Below are positions 43,800 through 54,535 of a stretch of 64,000 bases of DNA, one piece after another (position 1 is the first letter of the stretch; each line of letters starts with the position of its first letter). The notes below the pieces were generated by a model that was not told the origin of the DNA, searched no databases, and was given only the letters and a program-made list of their open reading frames with translations. The stretch is from Cephalopachus bancanus (lineage: Eukaryota > Chordata > Mammalia > Primates > Tarsiidae): the NCBI GenBank assembly GCA_027257055.1, contig JAPVLO010000621.1, forward strand, positions 1-64,000, read 5' to 3'. The position numbers and the translations under genes were made by a program.

Positions 43800-43992
43800 G
43801 AACACATGCCCAAGTAGAAAACTCAGATGGCACCAAAGATTTCTAGTGACAAGTCTCCTCCCTTCCCAGCTCCCAGCATCTACACCCATGTTCTCTTCCC
43901 AGAGGCAACCTGGGTAGGATCTGGGGGCCTCCTTCCAGAGACCTGCTTAAGTCTCCCCCAACCCTGTCTCTCTCTCCTCCCCTCTCCCCCTT

Positions 43993-44057
<65 letters not shown>

Positions 44058-44300
44058 AACACACACACACACCCCTAATGGCAGGACAAAGTTCTGCCCT
44101 TTTGTTTTTACTGATGTAACTGGAGTTTCTGGTTTCTCAGGCTCCGTCTCTTTTCCAGCTGCGTAGTATTCCACTGGATGACCCTAAGCCCCTGCCTGCC
44201 CCAGGCCCCTTTGCTAGACACTTTGGTTAGCCCCAGCTTCATGCAGACACGACTTCATCATTGGGCATCTCTGCAGTTCACGTTCCCAAATGCAAGCGGC
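43800..44300 (-). mobile_element. L1 3' fragment containing a (TC)n(AC)n microsatellite
   Basis: AAGTAGAAAACTCAGATGGC, GACAAGTCTCCTCCCTTCCC, CAGAGGCAACCTGGGTAGG and GCGTAGTATTCCACTGGATG are antisense L1 order. The microsatellite is at 43,994-44,072. Confidence 0.62.
43994..44072 (+). repeat. (TC)n(AC)n compound microsatellite
   Basis: About 25 TC units, followed by ACAC with one AAAC interruption. Confidence 0.95.
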
Positions 44301-44334
44301 CTAGAGCCCTTGGCTCACTACCTGGGAGTTGCCT

Positions 44335-44665
44335 GCTCCATCCCAGTGTGTGCCAGGCGCTGTTCTAGGAGCGGGTCTGTGATACCAACGCGGTGAAACT
44401 CCTGGCCCGGGGAGGGCTGGCCTGCATGTGGGGAGACCCGTGAGCGCACGCATCAGATGGCGCCGAGCGTTACAGACAAAGGTGAGGGCTGGCAGTGTAC
44501 ATAGTCAGAACCACCTCTTTCTCGAAAGATGACGTGTGAACAGAGACCCCAAAGAAGTGAGGGAGTGAGCCTTGTCAGTATGCCCAGGAAGGCTGCTCCT
44601 GGCAGAGAGAACAGCAGGTGCAAAGGCCCTGTGGCAGGGAGGTGAAGACAGGCCTGACATCACAG
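44335..44665 (-). mobile_element. L2
   Basis: GTGTGCCAGGCGCTGTTCTAG, GTGAACAGAGACCCCAAAG, AGTGAGGGAGTGAGCC and ACAGCAGGTGCAAAGGCCCTG follow the antisense L2 3' region. Well preserved. Confidence 0.75.
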
Positions 44666-44711
44666 GAAGCATTGGAGCCTGGATTTAAACTGGGCAGTCT
44701 GGAGTCACAGC

Positions 44712-45035
44712 GGGTTTTTTCTTTTTTTTTTTTGAGTTGGAGTCTCACTCCTTTGCCCAGGCTGGAGTGCAGTGGCACACTCACGGCCACCCCAGTGTCG
44801 ACTTGCTGGGCTCCAGCGATCCTTCTGCTTCAGCCTTCCAAGTAGCCAGATCTACAGGCACACACCATCATGCCTGGCTACCACGCCTGGCTAATTTTTT
44901 TATATATTGTAGAGATGAGATCTCGTCAAGTTGCCCGGGCTGTTCTTGAACCCATGGGCTCAGGCAGTAATCCCCTCACCTTGGTCTCCCAAAGTGGTGG
45001 GGTTGCAGGCTTGAGCCACCGCACTCAACCTGGCC
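44712..45035 (-). mobile_element. Alu, intermediate type
   Basis: Complete minus-strand copy. It has a small tandem duplication in the linker (CATGCCTGGCTACCACGCC). Confidence 0.87.
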
Positions 45036-45079
45036 CTTCTTTTTAATGATGTTGTAAATGGAATTATGGAATTGGTTCT

Positions 45080-45362
45080 TTTATTTTTTATTTTGAGTCA
45101 TAGTCTCACTCAGTCAGCCTGGAGTGCAGTGGCACGTTCACGGCCACCACAGCCTCAATCTGCTGGGCTCAGGCGATCCTCCCGCTTCAGCCTTCCAAGT
45201 AGCTGGAAGCACAGGCATGCTACCATGCCCGGCTAACTTTTTGATTTATCGTAGAGACCAGGTCTCGCCAAGTTGCCCAGGCTGGTCTCGAGCCCCCGGA
45301 CTCAGGCAGTCCTCTCGCCTCCGCCTCCCAAAGTGCTGGGATGACAGGCCACTGCGCCTGGC
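45080..45362 (-). mobile_element. Alu, intermediate type
   Basis: Complete minus-strand copy, GAGTCATAGTCTCACTCAG to GCGCCTGGC. Confidence 0.86.
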
Positions 45363-45464
45363 AGAACTGGTTCTTAATTTCCTTTTTGGATCGCTCACAG
45401 TATAGAGAAGCACAGCTGATTTTTGTGTGTTGATTTCGCATCCTGCAACCTCCCTGAATTTCAA

Positions 45465-45965
45465 TCAGTCTTTCCCAGAGTGTGGTATAAATAGAACCAC
45501 ACAGCATGTACTCTTGTGTCTGGCTTCTGTCACTCAGCATCATGACTCCGAGACTCCTCAGTGTCCTGGGTCCCAGTGGTTCATGCCTTCTTCTGCTGAG
45601 CAGATAATCACCATTTGTTTTATCCACTCACCTGCGGGAGGGCCTTTGACTAGTTCCGTAGGCTTGGCTGCTACGGGGTGGGGGGCACTGCTGAAACATC
45701 CTTGCACAAGTCTCTCTGTGAACATAGGCTGTTACTCCTCTTGAGTAAACACCTGGGGCAGAGTGGTGGGTGGGAAGACAGGGGTAGGTCTAACTTTGTT
45801 ACAGACTGCCAGACTGTTTTTCAAAGCACTTGCAACATCGTAACGAGTTGGCATTCCAGTTGCTCCATGCCTGCCCTACTGCCTGGAACCCCCTCTTTCC
45901 CACAGAGCTGCTCTCACACGGGTATGGAGTGGAGTCTCAGAGGATCTTAATCTTTATTTCCCCTG
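45465..45965 (-). mobile_element. L1 3' region
   Basis: AAATAGAACCACACAGCATG, GTCTGGCTTCTGTCACTCAGC, TTTTATCCACTCACCTGCGG and CAGACTGTTTTTCAAAGCAC are in antisense L1 order. Confidence 0.82.
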
Positions 45966-46027
45966 TTGACTGAAATTGCCAAACAGCTGGTTGATTTATG
46001 CACCCTTAGCATGTTTTCTTTTGCTCT

Positions 46028-46317
46028 ATTTTTCTTTTTTTTTTTTGAGTTGGAGTCTCACTCCATCTCCCAGACTGGAGTGCAGTGGCCGCTCTTGGCC
46101 ACTGCAGCCTCGACCCGCTGGGCTCCAGCGATCCTTCCGCCTCAGCCTTCCAAATAGCAGGAACTACAGGCGCGTGCTACCACACTCGGCTGATTTTTTT
46201 ATTTTTATTGTAGAGATGAGGTCTCGCCAAGTTGCCCAGGCGGTCTCGAACCCGCGGGCTCAGGCAATTCACTCACCTCAGCCTCCCAAGGCGTGGGATT
46301 ACAGGCTGAGCCACCGG
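46028..46317 (-). mobile_element. Alu, young lineage
   Basis: Complete copy with GTGGCCGCTCTTGGCCAC and GCGGTCTCGAACCCGCGGG. Confidence 0.9.
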
Positions 46318-46326
46318 CTTCTTTTT

Positions 46327-46630
46327 TCTTTTTTTTTTTTGATTCAGGGTCTCATCCTGTTGCCTAGGCTGGAGTGCAGTGACACAATCACGGCTCACCA
46401 CACCCTCAACCTCCTGGGTTCAAGTGATCCTCTAGACTCAGCCTCCTGAGTAGCTGGGCCTACAGGCTCACGCCATCACACTTGGCCAATATTTTGATTT
46501 TTTTTTTTTTTTTTTAAGTAGAGACTTTATGTTGTCCCGGCTGGTCTCGAACTCCTCAGCTTAAGCGATCCTCCTGTCTCAGCCTTCCATAGTGCCGAGA
46601 TAACAGGCATGAATCACTGTGTCTGGCCTG
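46327..46630 (-). mobile_element. Alu, old
   Basis: Complete ancestral-type copy (CACGGCTCACCACACCCTC). Confidence 0.85.
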
Positions 46631-46653
46631 GGTTGTTTAATAAAAGCATCTTT

Positions 46654-46915
46654 GCGGGCTCGGTGTCAGCCTGTAATCCGCGCCTTGGAGGCTGAGGTGA
46701 GTGATTGCCTGAGCCCGCGGTTCGAGACCCGCCTGGGCAGCGAGACCTCATCTCTACAATAAATCAAAAAATCAGCCGGGCATGGTAGCGCATGCCTGTA
46801 ATTCCGGCTACTAAGGCAGAGGCGGAAGGATCGAGAGAGACAGTGTCCCGGGTGGCTCGAACCTCACTGCACTCCGTCTAGGCTTCCAAGCGAGATAACG
46901 CATAATACTTTTGCT
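46654..46915 (+). mobile_element. Corrupted young Alu, 18-bp perfect TSD
   Basis: TTTAATAAAAGCATCTTT is duplicated at 46636-46653 and 46916-46933. The inside is a youngest-type Alu with many one-base losses at doublets and triplets, and a scrambled right arm from about 46,810. There is no poly-A tail. Confidence 0.9.
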
Positions 46916-46952
46916 TTTAATAAAAGCATCTTTCCAGTTGCTAAAAATTGAC

Positions 46953-47240
46953 CCATGCCGGGCTCACGCCTGTAATCCCAGCACTTTGGGAGGTGGAAGT
47001 GAGAGGATTGCCTGAGTCCAGGGGTTTGAGACCAGCCTGGGCAACTTTGTGAGACCTCGTCTCTACAATAAACCAAAAAAACAAATTAGCTGGCATGGTG
47101 ACTCGCACCTGTAGTTCCAGCTACTTGGAAGACTGAGGTGGAAGGATCGCCTGAGCCCAGCAGGTCAAGGCTGTGGTGGCCGGGAGCGTGCCACTGCACT
47201 CCAGCCTGGATGTCAGAGTGAGTCTCTGACTCAAAAAATA
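46953..47240 (+). mobile_element. Alu, intermediate type
   Basis: Plus-strand copy, missing some head bases (TGCCGGGCTCACGCCTG). The right arm is GTGGCCGGGAGCGTGCCAC, an intermediate state. Confidence 0.86.
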
Positions 47241-47989
47241 AAATATAAATTGGCCCAGAAAAGTAAATTCGTGCAAACCCACCCCATACACCTGGAGCCT
47301 CTTGGGCTCCCCTGAGTGGCATGGAATGTGTTGTAGTGTGGCACTCTCTGCTCCTAGTGGCCCAGTCCAGGCCCTCAAGGGTATCACTGGACTCCTGGCC
47401 AGTCACAGCTTCCCAGCATCCAGCCACGACCCATCCCGCCTCGTGCTGGTGCTGTCCCCACGGTCCCTGGCATCAGGCAGGCTGTATGGAGGGACTGGGC
47501 GGCTGTGTCCCTACCGAGCTTAGAAGAAGCCCCATTCTCAGGCTTTGAGCAGCCTGTGTGCTGGCTGGGAAGACGAGGCTTCGGTGTCCCCAGTTCCAGT
47601 TTTCTTGCGGTGGTAATAGAAGCTCATGTTGATTGCGCGTTTTTCACATGATGCTTATGGACTCAGGACATTCTGAGGCAGCCTTGTCAGCTGGGGTGAG
47701 GTTGAGACTATTTAAGCGCCTCGCGCCCTGTCAAACCCAAGTCGGCCGTGAACCACCCACATGTGTGCTCAGCTGTCACACCGCTGGCCTGGGAGCTGCT
47801 TAAGCTTTATTCCTATGTCCATTCTGTAGACCTGAACACGAATGCACAGCGAAGGGAAGTAACTTTCTCCACGTTACACAGCCAGGAGGCAGAGAGCATA
47901 AGAGAGAGAAATCTTTACCCAGAGTCACTCACTTTCTATATTTTGCTGTATTTCCTTTTCATCTTACCTGTTTCTTCCTTTTCTTTTTT
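47241..47989. other. Mostly unique; MIR at right
   Basis: 47830-47900 (ATGCACAGCGAAGGGAAGTA, ACGTTACACAGCCAGGAGG) is antisense MIR. The remainder is unrecognised. Confidence 0.5.
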
Positions 47990-48524
47990 CCTTTTTTTTT
48001 TTTTTTAGTTGGGGTCTGCCTCAACCTCCTGAGTGGCTGGGACTCCAGGCACGTGCCAGCACGCCCAGCTAATTTTTCAATTATTATTTATTTATTTATT
48101 TATTTATTTTTGAGTTGGAGTCTCACTCTGTCGCCCAGACTGGAGTGCAGTGGCCGCTCCTGGCCACCGCAGCCTCGACCTACTGGGCTCCGGCGATCCT
48201 TCCACCTCAGCCTTCCAAGTAGCCGGAATTACAGGCATGTGGTACCACGCCCGGCTGATTTTTTTTTTTTTTTTTTTATTGTAGAGATGAAGTCTCGCTG
48301 CCCAGGCAGGTCTCGAACCCACGGGCTCAGGCAGTCCATACACCTCAGCCTCCCAAAGGCGCGGGATTACAGGCTGAGCCACCGAGCCTGGCTTATTTTT
48401 TTTTTTATAGAGATGAGTTTTTGCTAGGTTGCCCATGCTGGTCTCAAACTCCTAGACTCAAGCGATCCTCCCTCCTTGTCCTCCCAAAGTGCTGGGATTC
48501 TAGGCATGAGCAGCTGTGCCTGGC
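47990..48524 (-). mobile_element. Old Alu split by a young Alu
   Basis: Host pieces 47990-48102 and 48395-48524. The nested copy at 48103-48394 is youngest type (AGTCTCGCTGCCCAGG) and landed in the T/A-rich linker, (ATTT)n. Confidence 0.88.
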
Positions 48525-48816
48525 CTTCTCTCTCTATGAGCCAGTAGAGCAAAGAGTGTTCTGTTTGTGAGTCTTGGTTTATCCCTACAGAAAATAGACC
48601 AGTTATGTTTGAACTCCATACACACGCACACGCTTCTTCATTTCTCCTAAATCCGTTGAGAGTAGGAATCATATCACAGGCTTCTTTGCCCCCGCTGCTT
48701 TCGTGTGTCTTGCTGAAGAAACTTTCTCTTGTACAACCACAGAACCGTTCTCGAACATCCCCCATGGAACTCTGACACGGTCCCATCATGCAGCCCACTC
48801 TTCCGTTCTGGTTTCT

Positions 48817-49102
48817 TTTTTTTTTTTGAGTTGGAGTCTCACTCAGTCGTCTAGACTGGAGTGCAATGACCCCTCCCGGCCACCGCAACCTCACCTGCTG
48901 GGTTCCAGTGATCCTTCCGCCTCAGCCTTCCGAGTAGCCGGAATTACAGGCGCGCGCTGCCACGCCCGGCTGATTTTTTGATTTATTGTAGAGATGAGGT
49001 CTCGCTGCCCAGGCGGGTCTCGAACCCGCGGGCTCAGGCAATCCACTCACCTCAGCCTCCCAAAGGTGCGGGATTACAGGCTGAGCCACCAAGCCCAGCT
49101 TA
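48817..49102 (-). mobile_element. Young Alu with 5-nt deletion, 11-bp TSD
   Basis: TTCTGGTTTCT at 48806-48816 and 49103-49113. Left arm GGTCTCGCTGCCCAGG and perfect GCGGGTCTCGAACCCGC palindrome. Confidence 0.95.
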
Positions 49103-49113
49103 TTCTGGTTTCT

Positions 49114-49399
49114 ACTGTCCTGATAATGTCCTTCAGGGTTACATCTTCCCTGTGCCCCAACAGAGGACGCAGAGGGGTCACATGCAGAGGGGTCACACAT
49201 GTTGCCTGTAGTTGTCTGTGTCATTCCCTTCATTCTGGAGTGTCTTCAAGCTTTTTTTCTTTGTGGTTCGTGACATTGACATTTCAGAGGGTCCGGTCCT
49301 GCCGTTTTGTAGGACGTTCCTCTGTTTGGGTTTGTCTGACGTTTTCTGTCCACGAGATTCAGACTATGCATACCTGCTTGGAGTTTTCAGAGCCTGTAT
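49114..49399 (-). mobile_element. L1 3' region, duplicated segment copy 1
   Basis: TTTGTGGTTCGTGACATTGAC, GTTTGGGTTTGTCTGACG and GATTCAGACTATGCATACC are antisense L1 words. From about 49,338 on the sequence is repeated at 51,119. Confidence 0.7.
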
Positions 49400-49689
49400 C
49401 CTTTTTTTTTTGAATTGGAGTCTCACTCTGTCACCCAGGCTGGAGCGCAGTAGCACACTCACGGCCACCCCAGCGTCGACCTGCTGGGCTCCGGTGATCC
49501 ATCCACCTCAGCCTTCCAAGTAGCCAGAACTACAGGTGTGTGCTACCACGCCCGGTCAGTTGTTTTTTTTTTTTTTTGATTTATTGTAGAGGTGAGGTCT
49601 CGCCAAGTTGCCTGGGCTGATCTTAGGCAATCTACCCTCCTCAGACTCCCAAAGTGCTGGGATTACAGGCTGAGCCACCAAGCTCAGCT
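49400..49689 (-). mobile_element. Alu, 12-bp perfect TSD
   Basis: CAGAGCCTGTAT at 49388-49399 and 49690-49701. Left arm shortened (TTGCCTGGGCTGATCTTAGG). Confidence 0.93.
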
Positions 49690-49727
49690 CAGAGCCTGTA
49701 TTCTTAACCACCCGAAGGTTCTTCCTT

Positions 49728-50034
49728 CCTTCCTTTCTTTCTTTCTTTCTTTCTTTCTTGAGTTGGAGTCTCACTCTCGCCCAGACTGGAGTGCAGTGGC
49801 TGCTCTCGGCCACCACAGCCTCGACCTGCTGGGCTCTGGCGATCCTTCTGTCTCAGCCTTCCAAGTAGCCGGAATTATAGGTGCGCGCTACCACGCCCAG
49901 CTAATTTTCTGATTTATTGTAGAGATGAGGTCTCGCCTGCCCAGGTGGGTCTCGAACCCGCGGGCTCAGGCAATCCACTCACTTCAGCCTCCCAAAGGCG
50001 CAGGATTATGGGCTGTGCCACCGAGCCCGGCTGT
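49728..50034 (-). mobile_element. Young Alu with (TTTC)n tail, 11-bp TSD
   Basis: GGTTCTTCCTT at 49717-49727 and 50035-50045. The oligo-T has turned into TTCC/TTTC repeats at 49728-49758. The left arm has the near-deletion form CTCGCCTGCCCAGG. Confidence 0.92.
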
Positions 50035-50054
50035 GGTTCTTCCTTTAAAAGGAG

Positions 50055-50365
50055 CATCTATAACCCCAGTGGCTCACATCTATAACCACAGCACTTTTGG
50101 GAGGCTGAGGTGGGAGGATCGCTTGTGTCCTGGAGTTTGAGACCAGCCTGGGTGACAGAGTGAGATCTCGTCGCTATAAAAAAAAGCAAAAAATTAGCAA
50201 GGTATGGTGGTGTGTACCCTTAGTCCCAGCTATTTGGGAGGTTGAGGTGGGAGGTTCACCTGAGCCCAGGAGGTTGAGGCTGTGGTGAGCTGTGATTGTG
50301 CCACTGCGCTGCAGCCTGGGTGACAGAGTGAGACCCCGACTTAAAAAAAAAAAAAAAATGAAAAG
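50055..50365 (+). mobile_element. Alu, old
   Basis: Complete ancestral-type plus-strand copy with a tail of 16 A. Confidence 0.85.
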
Positions 50366-51118
50366 AGCCTTTTGGTGGGCCGTGTCCTGTTCCTGTCCTC
50401 ATGGCCAACGTGTTCAGGTCTACAGTGCACTGCCCTTATAATATGTGCATTTTGGGGGTGTGTGATTTCAAGAGAAAGTTAAAGAAGAACATTCTCTTCG
50501 TGTTTTAAAAAAAGTCATAGAAGATCATTAGAAGGAATAAAAGAGGAGAGGAGGGTGTATTGGAATATACAAGGTTCCGAACGTTTAGAGAGCACGGGAG
50601 GTGGGAATCCTGTGTCTGGGTAGAGCCACTGCCCTTGCAGTCGACAAGAAAGACGTTTTTGAGAGCCAGAGAGGAGATGACAACAGTCAGGACACTCATT
50701 GTGCTGCCCGCCCAGGGCTGTGTCCCTAGAGTCAAAATTTCTGTCCCATAGTGTGGATATCAGCGTCCCAGGGGAGCAGGGCTGTGTCCCTGCTAGAAGC
50801 ATCCCTGGGTCTCCAGAGCGCTACACAGTCTCCAGGAATTGCCAGCCCTGGTGAGCTCGGCATGGAGTCTCTGGGTGAAGCACACACTCATGCACATGCA
50901 CACACATCACGTAAGGACGACCCGTGTCATCGTCGTGTCCCACCCCGTGTTTGACTCTTTGAAGCCCCTGTCTGGGGACTTGAGAATCACAACCACTCCT
51001 GATGACAGTGCACGCTTCTCAAGGGAGTGGTCAGGCCATGGCCTTCCCTGTGTTCACTGACAAGCCTGCTGTGGTGATGCGGTTACCTTCAGAAGTGGAA
51101 ACTGAGGCACTATTTGTC
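50366..51118. other. Unique DNA, nothing recognised
   Basis: About 750 bp without named repeat or supported exon. Confidence 0.4.
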
Positions 51119-51192
51119 TGATGTTTTCTGTCCACAAGATTCAGGCTTTGCCGCATACTTGCTTGGAGTTTTCAGAGCCTGTATTCTTTTTT
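51119..51192 (-). repeat. Duplicated segment copy 2
   Basis: CTGATGTTTTCTGTCCACAAG through GGAGTTTTCAGAGCCTGTAT repeats 49,338-49,399 at high identity. Followed by an Alu in the same orientation. Confidence 0.8.
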
Positions 51193-51495
51193 CTTTCTTT
51201 TTTTTTTTTTTTTTTGAGTCGAGGTCTCACTCCATTGCCCAGGCTGGAGTGCAGTGGCACGCTCTTGGCCACTGCAACCTCGACCTGCTGGGCTCTGGCG
51301 ATCCTTCCACCTCAGCCTTCTGAGTAGCCAGAACTACAGGTGTGCACTACCATGCCTGGCTAATTTTTTGATTTATTGTAGAGACAAGGTCTCACCAAGT
51401 TGCCTGGGTAGATCTCAAACCTGCAGCCTCGGGCGATCCACTAGCCTCTGTCTCCCAAAGTGCTGGGATGACAGGCTGAGCCACTGAGCCCAGCC
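51193..51495 (-). mobile_element. Alu, intermediate, without right-hand TSD
   Basis: Complete copy in the same position as the Alu of copy 1. It lacks the right CAGAGCCTGTAT found there. Confidence 0.87.
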
Positions 51496-52230
51496 GAGGG
51501 TGTTCCTCTTAACTGCCTTCTGGGTTTATAATTCACCTACCAGACTATTCTCCCTCTGAAGCGTGCTAGCCTGTACGCTTGATGGTTATGGCTGCCGGGT
51601 TGTCACCATCGCCATGGCCCATTTTGGAACCTTTTCTTTGCCTCAGAAGGTAACCCTGCACTGGCACCCCTACTCCTCCCCTTCTGCACCCCTGCAGCCA
51701 CGAATTGGCTCTCTGACTCAGATTTGCCTGTTCTGGACGTTTCACGCACGTGGACTCACACACCACACGGCCCTCTGTGTCTGGCGTCTTTCCGCAGTGT
51801 CATGCCATCAGGGCCTATCCCTGCTGTGACCTGCAGCAGCGCTCCGTCCTTTTTCGTGGCCCAGTAATATTCCACCATTCATTGCTGGACATTTGGATTG
51901 ATTTCAGTTTGGGATGATAGAAGTGACACTGTCATGTGTGCCGTGTGCAGGGCTTTGATTGGATGTGTGCTTCCTCTTCCTGGGTGTCCACACGGGTGGA
52001 CTTGCTGGGCCCCCGAGCACCTCTGTGCCAGCTTTCTGAGGGGCCGCACAACCCATCCACAGCAGCTGCGCATGTTCCGTGAGAGGGATCCGGCCTCCCT
52101 TTGTGATGATTCAAGCATCCCCTGTGGTAGTCATCTGGGTTGTGTCCATTTGGGGGTGCGGGGAACATTCTAGAATATGCTGTGTGGTCCGCCTTGCCCT
52201 GTTATCCACCCGTTGGAATTCCATAGTGCA
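51496..52230 (-). mobile_element. L1 3' region, long
   Basis: CACGTGGACTCACACACCAC, GTGGCCCAGTAATATTCCACC, CACGGGTGGACTTGCTGGG are in antisense L1 order. Diverged but continuous for about 700 bp. Confidence 0.7.
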
Positions 52231-53090
52231 GCCCCGGGCTCCAGACGATGCAAGCCAGGAGGTCCTCCCGTGTGTGCAGCCCATGCTTTGGACCCTTCTA
52301 GAACCTTCCTCCTGCCTGGGTGGGGACTGGGAGCTTCACCGCAGCCCCTGCCACTGGCTTTAGCCTCCAACCCTCGCCCTGGACTTGGGGAGCGTGCTCT
52401 TCCGCAGTGCCCGCAACTGAGTCACACATTAGCCTGTACTTGGCCCCGTCCCGGCCACACCACATGGGGTCTTGTCTGCCGTGGGGGTGGTTCTGTTGAG
52501 CCTGAGCATCTTGACATGGAGACTGTGGTTCCTGAGAGGGAGGTGGGGGAGGAGGGCCACTCCCAGGGGGTCTGTTTTGCACATGTACCCTGGCTTTTGG
52601 GCTTGTTTTCTTTGTTGGGGAAGAGAGCACCCTGGCATTTCCCAGACTGGAACGGCCAGTGTAGGATGACTGGGTTGACTTGGCCCTGGGCTCCTGGGGA
52701 GGGCGCAGAAGTCCTTGTGGGGTATCCTGGCCCTCTGTCCCCAATCATTTTCCTCTCTTCACCCCCCCCACTGGGCTTCTCGGAGCCTGCAGCCCGTCCC
52801 CATGACCTTTTACCTCTGCTCCTGCCTGCCGGGCACAAGGTCCCTCTGGGTCCCTGTCCTGAGCTCAGCTCCGGGCCTCTGGTCAGCCTGCGGGTGGGCC
52901 CTCCCTTCCCTGTGCGCCGTGGTAGGCCAGGTCCTGACTCCATCCTTCAGCATGGCCGGTGGCCACAGGGAATCACCCCAGTCAGGACTTACTGGGAGTG
53001 AACAAAACAGAAACCCGCGGGGGGATGCTGGCAGGAGCTGAGACAAATCCCCTTCAGGCTGTCAGATAGCCATCAAGAAGCATAGCAGGA
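52231..53090. other. Unique GC-rich DNA
   Basis: About 860 bp without a named repeat. A plus-strand frame is open from 52,177 to 53,001 (274 codons), but it begins inside the L1 and has no domain, so I do not call it a gene. It is the best place in the intron to test for an exon or enhancer. Confidence 0.4.
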
Positions 53091-53470
53091 GGGGGGTGCT
53101 GGGTGAGGGCAGGGCTTGTCCTCTTGGGTGGGGCCAGTTTGAGCCAGGCTGACCCGGTGACCATGGAGGAAAGGGAGAAGGGCCAGAGCACACTAGGCAG
53201 AGGGAGCTGCACGTGCTGAGGTCCTGAGGCAGGTGTGTGCTTGGTATGTGGGGCTGATCATGGAGGCTGGTGTGTTTGGATGGGAGCGGGCGGGGCTGAA
53301 GCCAGGAAGGGGTGGGAGCAGGGCCTGCAGGGCCCGTGGTGAGCACATGGGCTTCACTCTGAGGAGCTGGGAGCCATGGAGGGCTCTGAGCAGAGAGAGA
53401 GCCGGCCCTGACTTAGGTTTTAACAGGCGCTCTGTGGCTGTCATGTTGGGATGGCAGAGGAACAAGGGCA
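53091..53470 (-). mobile_element. L2
   Basis: AGGCAGAGGGAGCTGCACGT, GAGCTGGGAGCCATGGAGGG, TCTGAGCAGAGAGAGAGCC and TAACAGGCGCTCTGTGGCTG are antisense L2 order. Confidence 0.72.
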
Positions 53471-53675
53471 GAACCGGGGAGGCAGAGGGACAGACCCCGG
53501 AGGGTCCAGGAAGGCTCAGGCTGCTTGGCTTTGCGCTGGGGCCATGTGGGGCAGGCAGACCTTTGCCCTGTGTGTGTCCCACCAGCAAGACCCCTGGAGG
53601 GCTGGCGCGGCGCCTCTCGGGACACCACCAGCCAGAGCTGCGTCTCCAGCACTTTCTAGTTATTTATTTACTTTT

Positions 53676-53955
53676 TGTCGGAGTCTCACTCTGTCGCCCA
53701 GGCTGGAGTGCAGGGGCATGCTCACGGCTACCGCAGCCTCGACCTGCTGGGCTCCGGCGATCCTTCCGCCTCAGTCTTCCAAGTAGCTGAAACCACAGGT
53801 GTGCACCACCATGCCCGGCTAATTTTTTGACTTATTGTAGAGACGAGGTCTTGCCAAGTTGCCTGGGCTGTCTCAAACCCCCAGGCTCAGGCAGTCCTCT
53901 CGCCTTGGCCTCTCAAAGTGCTGGGATGACAGGTATGAGCCATGGTGCCCGGCTA
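53676..53955 (-). mobile_element. Alu, intermediate type
   Basis: Complete minus-strand copy. Confidence 0.87.
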
Positions 53956-54065
53956 GAGTTTTGTTGTTAAATAGTACCTTCTATTTGGAAATGATTTTAG
54001 TTTTACAGAAAAGTTGCATATCTCATGGAGAGTTCTGTAGCCCGCATCCAATTTTCCCTAATGTT

Positions 54066-54353
54066 TTGTTTTTTTTTTTGAGTTGGAGTCTCACTCTGTC
54101 ACCCAGACTGGAGTACAGTGGTCGCTCCCGGCCACCGCAGCCTCGACCTGCTGGGCCCCGGCGATCCTTCTGCCTCAGCCTTCCGAGTGGCCGGAATTAC
54201 AGGCGCGTGCTACCACGCCCAGCTGATTTTTTGATTTATTGTAGAGGTGAGGTCTCGCTGCCCAGGCGGGTCTTGAACCCGCGGGCTCAGGCAATCCACT
54301 CACCTCAGCCTCCCAAAGGCGCGGGATTACAGGCTGAGCCACCAAGCCTGGCA
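54066..54353 (-). mobile_element. Young Alu with 5-nt deletion, 12-bp perfect TSD
   Basis: TTCCCTAATGTT at 54054-54065 and 54354-54365. Left arm GAGGTCTCGCTGCCCAGG. Confidence 0.95.
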
Positions 54354-54392
54354 TTCCCTAATGTTCACGTCAAACGTTGACATCGTGTGTTT

Positions 54393-54535
54393 GGGGCGGG
54401 CACAGTGGTTCACGCCTGTCATCCCCGCACTTCGGGAGGCCGAGATGGGAGGATCATTTGAGCCCAGGAATTTGAGACCAGCCTGGGCAACATAGTGAGA
54501 CCTCGTCTCTACAAAAGAGAACAACAACAAACAAC
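54393..54535 (+). mobile_element. Free left Alu monomer
   Basis: GGGCGGGCACAGTGGTTCACG to AACAACAACAAACAAC; no right arm. Confidence 0.75.
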
